The notes below the pieces were generated by a model. That model worked only from the letters and a program-made list of their open reading frames with translations. It was not told the DNA's origin and searched no databases. 64,000 nt of DNA from assembly GCA_963838035.1 (NCBI GenBank), contig CAWIPM010000008.1, positions 1 to 64,000 of the forward strand, written 5' to 3'. Below are positions 43,786 to 52,552 of this stretch, piece after piece. A program made the translations under genes and the position numbers. The first letter of the stretch is position 1, and each line of letters starts with the position of its first letter. The stretch comes from CAVVNN01 sp963838035 (GTDB lineage Bacteria > Actinomycetota > Thermoleophilia > Solirubrobacterales > 70-9).

Positions 43786-45984
43786 TCAGTCGACCCCGTC
43801 GGCGGCGCGAGCGGCATCGCGGCGTGCGAAGAACTCCTCGCCCTCGATGCTTATGTGGGGAACCCAGCGCTCCATCGATCGCGGCAGCCACCAGGCGCGG
43901 CGGCCCAGCAGGACCATCACTGCGGGCACGAGCAGGCAGCGCACCAGGGTCGAGTCGATCGCGATCGCCACCGCCAGCCCGACCCCGAACTCCTTCACCA
44001 CCGGGTCGCCGTTGAGGACGAAGCTGGTGAAGACGCAGACCATGATCGCCGCCGCCGAGGTGATCACCCGCCCCGTGTTGGCCAGCCCTTCGATCACCGC
44101 CCGCTTCTCGTCGTCGTGCTGCTTGTAGTGCTCCCGCATCTGGGTGAGGAGGAAGACCTCGTAGTCCATCGAGAGCCCAAATAGGATCGCGAACATCAGC
44201 AGCGGCACGAAGCTCACGATCGGGATCGAGTGGTCGAGGCCGATCAGCGAGGAGCCCCAGCCGAGCTGGAAGACGGCGGTCACCACCCCGTAGGCTGCGG
44301 CGACCGAGAGCAGGTTCATCGCCGCAGCCTTGATCGGCACCAGCAGCGAGCGGAAGGCCAGCAACAGGACGATGAAGCTGAGGCCGACGACGATCGCGAT
44401 CATCAGCGGCAGCTTGTCGCTGATCTGAGTCGCTAGATCGATGTAGCCGGCCGTCTGGCCGCCGACGTAGGCGGCACCTCCGGTGCCCGCGAGCGCTCTC
44501 GGAATGACCACGTCGCGCAGGTCTTCGACCAGGGTGACCGTGGTGCCCGCCCAGGGCGCCGATTTGGCGATCACGCTGAAGACGGCGACGGTCCCCGACT
44601 TGTCGAAGGTCGGGTTGGAGATCGCCGAGACGTCGCCGGCTTCGGTCAGGATCGCGTGCTCGAGGCCGGGCAGCGCCTGCCTCGCTTCGGCCGGGGTGTG
44701 GAACCGCGAGGCGACCAGTAGCGGCCCGTTGACCCCCGGCCCAAAGCCCTTCGTGAGGCTGTCGTAGGCCTGGCGCGAGGTGGTGTCCTTGGGCAGCGCG
44801 CTGATGTCGTTCTGCCCCAGTTCGAGCTGGAAGATCGGCAGCGCCAACACGATCAGCACCACGAGGGCCGCGATCGCCGAGCGCCACGGCCGGTTCGCCA
44901 CCCTCTGCGCCCAACGTCGCCAGCCGTGCGGCTCCCTGTCGTCTGGGTGGGTCTTGCCGAGCTTCACCCGCAGCGAGTTGATTCGCGGCCCGAGCGCCCC
45001 CAACATCGCCGGCAGCAGGGTCGCCGCAGCGCAAACCGCGACCACGACGGCGATCGCCGCGGTGAAGCCGAGCGTCGCCACCAGAGGGATCCCGGCGAAG
45101 GCAAGCGAGCAGAGGGCGATGATCACGGTGAAGCCGGCGAAGACGACGGCGCCGCCGGCGGTGGCAGTCGCCCGGGAGATCGACTCGTGCAGCTCCATCC
45201 CGTCGGCGAGCTGGAGTTTGTGTCGGGTGACGATGAACAGCGCGTAGTCGATCCCGACCCCCAGCCCGATCATCGTCGCCAGGGTGGAAGCGACTCCGGG
45301 GACCTGGACGACCTGCTCGAGCAGGCGGATGATCGAGAGCGCGCAGGCGAGGCCGAGCACCGCCGAGACGATCGGCAGCATCATCGCGGTCGCGGTGCCG
45401 AAGGCGAAGAGGAGGATGATCACCGCGGCGGTCAGGCCGATCGCCTCGCTGACCTCGGTCGACGGCTTCGATAGCTGCTGGCCGACGTAGGCGCCGACGG
45501 AGGTGCGCAGGCCTGTCGCGCGAGCCGGCTGGGCCGCGTCGAGGACCTCTTCGGCCTTCGCTTCGTCGAGTTCGCCCGGGCCGACACTGAGGACCACGGG
45601 GATGTAGCCGACCGTGCGGTCCTGACTCAGGAACGCGGCGCCCTGCGGGCTGAGCGGGTTGACCGCCGAGTTGACCTCGGGCAGCGCTTCAAGGCGCTTC
45701 ACGGTTTCCTCGACCCCTCCCGCGTACCTCGATTCGGTCAGCGCCCCCCTGGGCGCTTCCATCACCAGCGGGTTGCTGCCGTAGGCCTGTTCGGGCAGGT
45801 TGTCTTCCAGCAGTTCGGTCGCCTTGGTCGAGTCGGTCCCCGGCAACGTCAGGTTTTCGCTCGTCTTGCTGCCCGACGCCTGGCCGACGATGACCAGTGC
45901 TACCGCAACGACCAGCCAGAGCGAGATCACCGGCCAGTGGTGGCGCGAGCAGAAGCGCCCGATCGCATACAGCGGCCCGGTCAT
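43786..45984 (-). CDS. MMPL-family (RND) membrane transporter
   Basis: 732 residues from ATG 45984. Two repeats of one helix, a large outside loop and five helices. The family hallmarks are GLGVGIDYALFIVTRHKLQL in the first half and FGLSMDYEVFLLTQMREHYK in the second, containing the membrane Asp-Tyr pairs for proton coupling. Mycobacterial MmpL proteins move lipids across the membrane. The position just before pgsA in the same direction hints at lipid export, by inference only. Confidence 0.94.
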   Translation of the reverse strand: MTGPLYAIGRFCSRHHWPVISLWLVVAVALVIVGQASGSKTSENLTLPGTDSTKATELLEDNLPEQAYGSNPLVMEAPRGALTESRYAGGVEETVKRLEALPEVNSAVNPLSPQGAAFLSQDRTVGYIPVVLSVGPGELDEAKAEEVLDAAQPARATGLRTSVGAYVGQQLSKPSTEVSEAIGLTAAVIILLFAFGTATAMMLPIVSAVLGLACALSIIRLLEQVVQVPGVASTLATMIGLGVGIDYALFIVTRHKLQLADGMELHESISRATATAGGAVVFAGFTVIIALCSLAFAGIPLVATLGFTAAIAVVVAVCAAATLLPAMLGALGPRINSLRVKLGKTHPDDREPHGWRRWAQRVANRPWRSAIAALVVLIVLALPIFQLELGQNDISALPKDTTSRQAYDSLTKGFGPGVNGPLLVASRFHTPAEARQALPGLEHAILTEAGDVSAISNPTFDKSGTVAVFSVIAKSAPWAGTTVTLVEDLRDVVIPRALAGTGGAAYVGGQTAGYIDLATQISDKLPLMIAIVVGLSFIVLLLAFRSLLVPIKAAAMNLLSVAAAYGVVTAVFQLGWGSSLIGLDHSIPIVSFVPLLMFAILFGLSMDYEVFLLTQMREHYKQHDDEKRAVIEGLANTGRVITSAAAIMVCVFTSFVLNGDPVVKEFGVGLAVAIAIDSTLVRCLLVPAVMVLLGRRAWWLPRSMERWVPHISIEGEEFFARRDAARAADGVD

Positions 45985-45998
45985 GCGCGCATCATCCC

Positions 45999-46598
45999 CT
46001 AAGGAGCGGGCGTCGTGCCGGCCTCGAACGGCTCCGGGACGGAGGCGAGCCGGCCGGCGCCGAGCGCCTGGCGCAGGAGGACGAGGTGCTGGGCCTGGTT
46101 GGCGGCGATCGAGCCGAGCAGCGAGCGTGGCCAGGGAGTGAAGAGCTTGGAGATCTCGCTCAGGCACCCCGCGACGCCCCTGCTTTCGCGTTCGTAGGCG
46201 AAGACGAGGAAATCGGCGCGGGTCTTGACGCCGGTGTAATCGAGGGCTTCCCTTTCGGCATCGACCTTTTCGCCGTCGACCGCGGCTCCGAGGCCACGGA
46301 TCGCCTTGGTCAGCGCATCGACGTGCTCCTGGGCCTGGGCGCGAAGCAACGCCAGCATCCTCACGACCTTGCTCCTCTGCTCCTTTTCCACACATAGAGG
46401 GGCAAGGGAACAGCGGAGTGAAGCGGTGTAGGCGTCGACCGTCGCCGATTCACGCGCGAGGGCGTTGTTGACTAGATCGGCGTCGGCTGCCTTTTCGCTT
46501 TCGGCGGGCGCGGCGCCGCTCCCTCCCCCGCCTCCACAGCCTGCCAACGCGAGGATCGCGGCAGCCAGGAGGGCGAACGTGATTCGGTTCCGGATCAT
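45999..46598 (-). CDS. Lipoprotein with ferritin-like helical domain
   Basis: 199 residues. The signal peptide ends in the lipobox LAGC (after ITFALLAAAILALAGCGGGG). The mature part is four-helix-like: DADLVNNALARESATVDAYT, RMLALLRAQAQEHVDALTKA, and later FLVFAYERESRGVAGCLSEI, ending SIAANQAQHLVLLRQALG. E-x6-Y and E/Q-H patterns resemble DUF4439 ferritin-like domains, but metal ligands are incomplete. It is 14 bases upstream of the MMPL gene and may serve it. Confidence 0.75.
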   Translation of the reverse strand: MIRNRITFALLAAAILALAGCGGGGGSGAAPAESEKAADADLVNNALARESATVDAYTASLRCSLAPLCVEKEQRSKVVRMLALLRAQAQEHVDALTKAIRGLGAAVDGEKVDAEREALDYTGVKTRADFLVFAYERESRGVAGCLSEISKLFTPWPRSLLGSIAANQAQHLVLLRQALGAGRLASVPEPFEAGTTPAP

Positions 46599-46616
46599 GG
46601 AGACGACGAGAAGCCT

Positions 46617-47309
46617 ATGAGCTTGGGAGGAGGCGGCACGCTGGCGGAGCTTGGCGTCGAGATCCATGCCTGCCGGAGCTGCCCGCGGCTGGTCGAGTGG
46701 CGGGAGGCGTGCGCCGCCGATCCACCGCGGCGCTACCGCGGCGAGGAGTATTGGGCGCGGCCGCTCGACGGCTTCGGCGACCCCGCCGCGAGAATCGCCA
46801 TCGTCGGCCTTGCCCCCGCGGCCCATGGCGCCAACCGCACCGGCCGCATGTTCACCGGCGACCGCTCGGGAGAGTGGCTGTTCAGGGCCCTGCACCGGGC
46901 CGGTTTCGCCAACCGACCCGACTCCGAGCGCCGCGGAGACTCGCTGCGCCTCGCGGGCGCCTACGTGACCGCGGTTGTCCGCTGTGCCCCGCCCGCCAAC
47001 AAGCCGACCACGACCGAGCGCGACCGCTGTCTCCCCTATCTGGAGCGCGAGCTGGCCCTGCTGGAGAGCTGTCGCGTCATCGTCGCCCTCGGAGCCTTCG
47101 CCTGGGACGGCGCCCTGCGGGCACTGCGTGCCCACGGTGCCGAGGCCCCGCGCCCGCGGCCGAAGTTCGGCCATGGAGCTGAGACAGAAGTCGGCGGCTG
47201 GACGCTGCTCGGCAGCTACCACCCGAGCCAGCAGAACACCTTCACCGGCAAGCTGACCGAGCCGATGCTCGACGAGGTCTTCTCACGGGCGAAGCAGTTG
47301 GCCGGCTAG
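46617..47309 (+). CDS. Uracil-DNA glycosylase, family 5 (UdgB-like)
   Basis: 230 residues. Motif A is IAIVGLAPAAHGANRTGRMF (GLAPA with the A/G-rich family 5 variant); motif B is LLGSYHPSQQNTFTG. Four Cys fit the 4Fe-4S cluster: HACRSCPRL near the start, VRCAPPANKP, and RDRCLPYL. It removes uracil and other deaminated bases from DNA. The start ATG is divergent from the lipoprotein gene. Confidence 0.93.
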   Translation: MSLGGGGTLAELGVEIHACRSCPRLVEWREACAADPPRRYRGEEYWARPLDGFGDPAARIAIVGLAPAAHGANRTGRMFTGDRSGEWLFRALHRAGFANRPDSERRGDSLRLAGAYVTAVVRCAPPANKPTTTERDRCLPYLERELALLESCRVIVALGAFAWDGALRALRAHGAEAPRPRPKFGHGAETEVGGWTLLGSYHPSQQNTFTGKLTEPMLDEVFSRAKQLAG

Positions 47310-47314
47310 GAGCC

Positions 47315-47956
47315 CTACGACTTCCTCCGCGCCGGTTTCTTGTGCATCTCCAACGCTTCGGGCGCTTCGAAGCCCAGCATCGACACCGACACGTCTATGC
47401 CCTCCTCGCCCGACCGGTTGAGGCGATCGCTGCTCTCGGCCCGGATGGAGAGGATCCGCTCCAATGAGTCCTCCAGAACCTCGATGATGCCTCCCCATCC
47501 CTGCTCGTCGACCTTCATCGGGGTCCAGCTGGCGTGGCGGTCGGCACGGGCGTCGAAGGAGCCGGCGTCGAGGGCGACCGCCACTTCGTCGAAGATCGCC
47601 TGCACGAGTTTCGAGCTCATGCCGGAGCGAATCGACGCGGGCAGGTGCTGCCAGTCGCGATCGGTGAGAAAGGCACGCGTCGTAGCTCGGTAGTAGTGCT
47701 CGACGGCCCCGCGTCGCGGCTCCGTTTTGACGAGCTCGATGCATTCGCAGTCCCTGAGGACTTTGACGTGATAGCTGACCTGGCTCAACCCCTCACCGAG
47801 CTCCTTGGCCAGTTCGTTCGGACTCGCCACCCGTTCGTTGAGGATGGCCAGGGCGTGGCCCCGGATCGGGTGCGCCAACGCCCTGATCAGGCGCTGATCG
47901 ATCCCCTTTCGACTCTTGCCCTTAGCGCCGGCCTTGGTGTTGGTCTTCGGGGACAA
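47315..47956 (-). CDS. Winged-helix (ArsR-like) regulator beside the peptide locus
   Basis: 213 residues. After a basic head (TKAGAKGKSRKG) comes a winged helix: IRALAHPIRGHALAILNERV, SPNELAKELGEGLSQVSYHV, KVLRDCECIELVKTEPRRGA. The C-terminal 110 residues are a helical effector or dimer domain. This is divergent from the 19-codon peptide gene with 204 bases between. Two copies of TGATCACT lie in that spacer and are the best operator candidates. Effector unknown; it could be the modified peptide. Confidence 0.85.
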   Translation of the reverse strand: MSPKTNTKAGAKGKSRKGIDQRLIRALAHPIRGHALAILNERVASPNELAKELGEGLSQVSYHVKVLRDCECIELVKTEPRRGAVEHYYRATTRAFLTDRDWQHLPASIRSGMSSKLVQAIFDEVAVALDAGSFDARADRHASWTPMKVDEQGWGGIIEVLEDSLERILSIRAESSDRLNRSGEEGIDVSVSMLGFEAPEALEMHKKPARRKS

Positions 47957-47989
47957 GCGACCTCCTCATCGTGGTCGGAAGTAGATCCG

Positions 47990-48086
47990 TGATCACTCCA
48001 TCGTATTAGCCGCAATGGCGCTATTAGGCGAAAACGCGGACTTTTTCGCTCGGCGCTACCAGAATAACGGAACTGATTTGATCACT
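47990..48086. promoter_or_regulatory. Two TGATCACT repeats in divergent promoter region
   Basis: TGATCACT occurs at 47990-47997 and 48079-48086; each holds the palindrome TGATCA. They lie 89 bases apart, one near each divergent gene. The region between is AT-richer than the surroundings. Candidate binding sites for the adjacent winged-helix regulator. Confidence 0.5.
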
Positions 48087-48160
48087 TAAGGGGTCTAGAG
48101 CAATGTACCCAAGACGCGGCCGAAAGAGCGGCCGCAAATCCCAAAGGGGGTGAGGTAGCG

Positions 48161-48220
48161 GTGAAGATCAGCAAAGCGGAGCATGCGATCCCGTCGATAT
48201 CGATCCACAAGATCGGCTAG
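48161..48220 (+). CDS. 19-residue peptide, candidate precursor for the ThiF-like enzyme
   Basis: GTG-started frame encoding MKISKAEHAIPSISIHKIG, ending TAG 48218-48220. GGGGGTGAGG (48146-48155) gives a strong ribosome binding site 5 bases from the start. The peptide is rich in Ile, Ser and His with a Pro-Ser-Ile core and no Cys. It lies 92 bases upstream of an adenylating enzyme with a peptide-recognition domain, with a GC hairpin between, just as mccA precedes mccB in the microcin C cluster. Short length means chance cannot be excluded; the ribosome binding site and context are the support. Confidence 0.55.
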   Translation: MKISKAEHAIPSISIHKIG

Positions 48221-48226
48221 CAGAGC

Positions 48227-48267
48227 GCGAAGGGGTCTGGCCTCGGCATGGGGCGACCCCCCTTCGC
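48227..48267 (+). promoter_or_regulatory. 9-base GC hairpin between peptide and enzyme genes
   Basis: GCGAAGGGG (48227-48235) pairs perfectly with CCCCTTCGC (48259-48267). There is no T-run. A hairpin at this place can stabilise or partly terminate the short upstream message so that the peptide is made in excess over the enzyme. Confidence 0.6.
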
Positions 48268-48312
48268 AACCTTCCCTGCATCGCCGTCCTCCCCTGCCTG
48301 AATCCCGACTCG

Positions 48313-49437
48313 ATGATGCTGCGCCCACGAATCAAGCGAACCACCGAAACGATCGAGACGCCTGACGGCGACGTCTACCTGATGCGACCGAGCGCGGGCA
48401 GCGACATTCGCATCGAGCGGCCCGACGAGGCCCAGCGACGGCTGCTTGAGGCGCTCGACGGAGAGCGCACGACCGAGCAGCTCGAGTCCGAGTTCGGCGC
48501 CGAGGCGGTCAGCGACGTCGTCTCGCAGATGCAGGTGTTGGAAGTTGTCGAGGACGCCGCCGACGACGAGCTCGTGCCGGCGGCGGAGATGGCCCGCTTC
48601 GACCGCCAGCTGCGCTACTTCAGCGATATCGCCGGTGCCGGTCCGACCCCGTCGGAGTGCCAGGACCGTCTGCGCGAAGCGCGGCTCGCCGTGATCGGGG
48701 TCGGCGGGCTCGGGGGCTGGGCCGCCTGGGCGCTGGCCTGCTGCGGGGTCGGGGAGATGTGGCTTGTGGACGGCGACCGGGTCGAGGTGAGCAACCTCAA
48801 CCGCCAGATCCTCTACACCGAGGCCGATGTCGGTCGACCCAAGGTCGCGGCGGCGGCAGAGCGGCTGGGGTCCTTCAACTCGGCAATGCGGACCGAAGCA
48901 ACCGACAGGCGGCTGGAGAGCGAGGAGGAGATCGCCGAGTTCATCGCCGGCTCCGACATCGTCATCGACGCCGCCGACTGGCCCGCCCATGACATCGAGC
49001 GCTGGGTCAACTGCGCCTGCTTTGCCGCCGGGATTCCCTACATCACGATGAGCCACTTCCCTCCGATCGCGCGGGTCGGGCCGCTCTACGTGCCCGGCCG
49101 CACCGGCTGCTTCGCTTGCCAGGAGGCCGCCTACCGCCGCTCCTACCCTCTTTTCGACGTGGCGGTCGAGCAGCGCCGAGCCCAGGCCTCTCCGGCGGCG
49201 ACGCTCGGCCCCGCCTGCGGCCTGATCGGCGGCCAGGTCGGCCTGGAGGTCATGCACCTCCTCACCAGCCTGGCCGAGCCTTCGACCCTCGGCGTCGCCC
49301 ACATCTATGACCTGCGCACGATGGAGGTCGAGCGCGAGCCGGTGGTGCCGGAGCCCGGCTGCCCGGTCTGCGGCGATTTGCGGCCCGCCGAGGCCGTCGA
49401 CCAGAGCGAACGGCAGCTCCAGCTCGACGGAGACTAG
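48313..49437 (+). CDS. MccB/ThiF-like adenylating enzyme with RRE-like N-terminal domain
   Basis: 374 residues. Residues 10-95 look like a PqqD-type peptide-recognition domain (GDVYLMRPSAGSDIRIERPD, RRLLEALDGERTTEQLESEF). Residues 110-374 are an E1 fold: ATP site LAVIGVGGLGGWAAWALACC, then MWLVDGDRVEVSNLNRQILY, the Asp in DIVIDAADW, and zinc Cys pairs CFAC and CPVC. The layout and length match MccB, which adenylates the end of a heptapeptide, and PaaA. No JAB protease, Ub-like protein or ThiS is near, so a peptide substrate is more likely than sulfur transfer. The start is ATG 48313; no strong ribosome binding site is seen. The last 4 bases overlap the next, convergent gene. Confidence 0.85.
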   Translation: MMLRPRIKRTTETIETPDGDVYLMRPSAGSDIRIERPDEAQRRLLEALDGERTTEQLESEFGAEAVSDVVSQMQVLEVVEDAADDELVPAAEMARFDRQLRYFSDIAGAGPTPSECQDRLREARLAVIGVGGLGGWAAWALACCGVGEMWLVDGDRVEVSNLNRQILYTEADVGRPKVAAAAERLGSFNSAMRTEATDRRLESEEEIAEFIAGSDIVIDAADWPAHDIERWVNCACFAAGIPYITMSHFPPIARVGPLYVPGRTGCFACQEAAYRRSYPLFDVAVEQRRAQASPAATLGPACGLIGGQVGLEVMHLLTSLAEPSTLGVAHIYDLRTMEVEREPVVPEPGCPVCGDLRPAEAVDQSERQLQLDGD

Positions 49438-50054
49438 GAACGCCCGCGGAAGATTCGGTCTCCCGTGAAGAGGAAGAGCGCGAGCCACATGTACGGGGCG
49501 AGGTTCGGGTCGATGAGAGCGATCGGGATCGAGGCGAGGAAGATCAGCGCGGCGAAGGCCGCGCGCCGGCGGCGGACCCTGGCCACGGCGGGCTCCATCT
49601 GCGCCAACCCGGCGCGCTCAGCGTCGGTCGACATCAGCAGGCCGACCAGGGTGACGCCGGCAAGGTTCGCGGCGTAGAGCACCACAGCCGCGGTTTCGCC
49701 GCCGTGATCGCCGAGCACTTCGCTGCTGAACGGGATCAGCACGACCCAGGCCAGATAGAAGAGATTGAGGCCGAGCAACCGTCCGTCGAACCCGACCACG
49801 TCGCCGAAGAAGCGGTGGTGGATGACCCAGAAGCGGCCGATCACCGCAAAGCTGAGGGCGAAGGCGAAGAGGCTCTGGCGCTGGGCCCAGAGCGCTTCGG
49901 CCAGGCTTTCGCCGTGCAGTTGCCTGGGCACGCCGAGGCCGAGCACCAGCAGCGTGATCGCGATCGCAAACACTCCGTCGCTGAAGGCGACGATCCGCGA
50001 GAACTCGACCTCGTTCCCGTCGCGGCGCCGAGCTGTCGCGGCCCTTGACACCAT
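49434..50054 (-). CDS. TMEM175-like potassium channel family protein
   Basis: 206 residues from ATG 50054. The signature FSDGVFAIAITLLVLGLGVP in the first helix is the FSDxxxAI filter motif of the TMEM175/DUF1211 family. Six hydrophobic segments follow. Bacterial members conduct K+ as tetramers. It is convergent with the ThiF-like gene by 4 bases and is not obviously linked to it. Confidence 0.9.
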   Translation of the reverse strand: MVSRAATARRRDGNEVEFSRIVAFSDGVFAIAITLLVLGLGVPRQLHGESLAEALWAQRQSLFAFALSFAVIGRFWVIHHRFFGDVVGFDGRLLGLNLFYLAWVVLIPFSSEVLGDHGGETAAVVLYAANLAGVTLVGLLMSTDAERAGLAQMEPAVARVRRRRAAFAALIFLASIPIALIDPNLAPYMWLALFLFTGDRIFRGRS

Positions 50055-50116
50055 CGCATCATCGACCCCACCCGCGGCGGAACGCCAGCCCATCCCTCCT
50101 AGAATGGAGCAACCCC

Positions 50117-50189
50117 GCCGGCGTAGCTCAGTTGGTAGAGCACTTCTCTCGTAAAGAAGGGGTCCCCGGTTCAAGTCCGGGCGTCGGCT
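50117..50189 (+). tRNA. tRNA-Thr (CGT)
   Basis: 73 bases. Acceptor GCCGGCG with CGTCGGC, discriminator T, anticodon arm CTTCT-CTCGTAA-AGAAG (anticodon CGT), variable GGGTC, T-arm CCCGG-TTCAAGT-CCGGG. CCA not encoded. Confidence 0.96.
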
Positions 50190-50210
50190 CTGCTTCAATC
50201 GGGTCACCAG

Positions 50211-50275
50211 AGAAAGGAGGTGGTCCTATTTTGAGTCACATGCTTGAGGGGACTCTGGAGGTGCAGGGCCGCTAG
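50211..50275 (+). CDS. 14-codon ORF behind a near-complete anti-16S site
   Basis: AGAAAGGAGGTGGTCC (50211-50226) matches the reverse complement of the usual 16S rRNA 3' tail at 15 of 16 positions, far longer than ordinary sites. Ten bases after GGAGG a TTG opens MSHMLEGTLEVQGR, stop TAG 50273-50275. It begins 21 bases after the tRNA-Thr and could be cotranscribed with it. Function unknown; the long site is the reason to believe it is translated (or acts as a ribosome-binding RNA). The remaining bases to 50388 hold no gene. Confidence 0.4.
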
Positions 50276-50388
50276 GCGCCGCACTGGTTCGGGCGCCCGG
50301 TGGAATCCAACCCGGGCACCGGCGAGCTGAGGAAGACCGGACGTTGTCCCACCCGGCCGTGGTTTCCGCGCTCGTTCCCAAGCACCAG

Positions 50389-50416
50389 GCAAGGGCCGCC
50401 TCCGGGCGGCCCTTGC
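50389..50416. terminator. 12-base perfect hairpin, probable terminator
   Basis: GCAAGGGCCGCC (50389-50400) and GGCGGCCCTTGC (50405-50416) pair perfectly around a TCCG loop. There is no long T-run, as is common in high-GC genomes. It lies between the rightward tRNA-Thr/small ORF unit and the leftward response regulator, so it may end both. Confidence 0.7.
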
Positions 50417-50493
50417 TCGTTCACCGGCTGGCCGCTCGAGGCACCGAAGGCCGGTCGGCCATCGGGAGCGGGATTCGCAGCCGAGCTACCGCG

Positions 50494-51200
<707 letters not shown>

Positions 51201-51204
<4 letters not shown>

Positions 51205-52502
51205 GCCACCGGGGTCGTGTGGGGCAGGGCGACGGGGAGACGGACGAAGAAGGTGCTTCCATGACCCTCGACGGAGGTCGCGCCGATCTCGCCACCCATG
51301 ACGTCGACCATGCGGCGGGCGATCGCGAGGCCGAGGCCGAAGCCCTCCTGCTTGCGCGTCTCCGTGCGCCGGTAGAAGCGTTCGAAGACGCGCTCGATCT
51401 CCGCTGCCGGTATGCCCGTTCCCGTATCGATCACTTCCAGCACAACCTCCGTCTCGCCGTCGCGGCGGCCGCAAACGGTAACGCGCCCGGGGGGCGGCGT
51501 GTTCTTGAAGGCGTTGGTGACGAGGCCGATCATCACCTGGCGCAGCAGAGTCGGGTCGCCCTTGGCCGCCAGGTCGGGGTCGACCTCGACCAGAAGACGG
51601 ATGCCGACAGGGGCTTCGACAGCTTCGACCACGTCGCGGACGGCGACCGGCACGTCGACGATCTCGGCCTCCCCCGCGCCGAGCGCCTCCACCCGGGCGA
51701 GGGTGAGCAGAGACTGGGTGAGGCGGCTCATCCGCTCGGCGTCCTCGGCGAGGCGGGTGAGGAAGTGGTCGCGCGCCTGGGGGTCGTCCTTGGCGCCGGC
51801 CTGGAGCACCTCGATCGCGCCGGAGATCCCCGCCAGCGGGTTGCGCAGCTCGTGCGCGGCGTTGGAGACGAAGTCGGCTTCTGCGAACTCGCGGCGCATC
51901 TCGTCGGTGCGGTCGCGGACGACCGCGAGCACGGCGCGCTCGTCAGGGAGGGAGCGAGCCTGCATCGAGTAGGCGCGATCGCCGATACGGAGCGCCGGAT
52001 GGGCGGAGAAGCCGAACTCGGCGGCGCGGTGAAGCTGGGGGAGCATCGCCTCGGAGGGGTGCCCGCCGGAGTCGAGGAGCTCGGCGGCGGCGCTGTTGGA
52101 GAAGCGGACCGAGCCGTCGTCGTCGATGACCATGACCGCGTCGGTGAGGCCGTCGAAGATGGCGGCGAGCTTGTTGCGGTCGGCGGTGAGCACGCCGAAG
52201 CTCTCCTTCAGGGAGGCGCGCATCGACTCCAGGGCGCGAGCGAGGTCACCGAGCTCGTCGCGGCCGGATACGTCCATCGACACGTCGAAGTCGCCGGCGG
52301 CCATCTTGCCGGCGGCCTGGGAGAGACGGCCGACTCGGTGGGAGATCGCGGCGGCGATGAGAAAGCCGGCGAGCACGCCGATCATGATCGATGCGACGAG
52401 AGCACGCTGGTTGTCGCCGAAGAGATAGACAGCGCCGGCCGTGATCAGGCTTACGGCGGCGAAGGCGACGGAGAGCCAGAGGCGCATGCCGATTCGTCTC
52501 AT
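51201..52502 (-). CDS. Membrane sensor histidine kinase
   Basis: 433 residues. Two membrane helices in residues 8-52, with almost no external loop, so the signal is probably within the membrane. HAMP domain ISHRVGRLSQAAGKMAAGDF, a PAS-like region (about 110-200), phospho-His in FVSNAAHELRNPLAGISGAI, and ATP-binding motifs GLVTNAFKNTPPPGRVTVCG, VIDTGTGIPAAEIERVFERF and GFGLGLAIARRMVDVMGGEI. It pairs with the overlapping response regulator. Confidence 0.95.
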
Positions 52503-52552
52503 GAAGACTTACTAACACAAACGATGGCTGGCCGGCGTGGGAGAATCAGTTG

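Noticed and set aside
48313..49437. ThiF-like enzyme as part of a ubiquitin-like or CBASS defence system
   Set aside because: No JAB protease, E2-like, ubiquitin-like or nucleotidyltransferase gene is adjacent, and the N-terminal domain suits peptide recognition.
50117..50189. tRNA-Thr as the target of an integrated element
   Set aside because: No duplicated 3' end or integrase was found near it; neighbouring genes look like normal chromosome.
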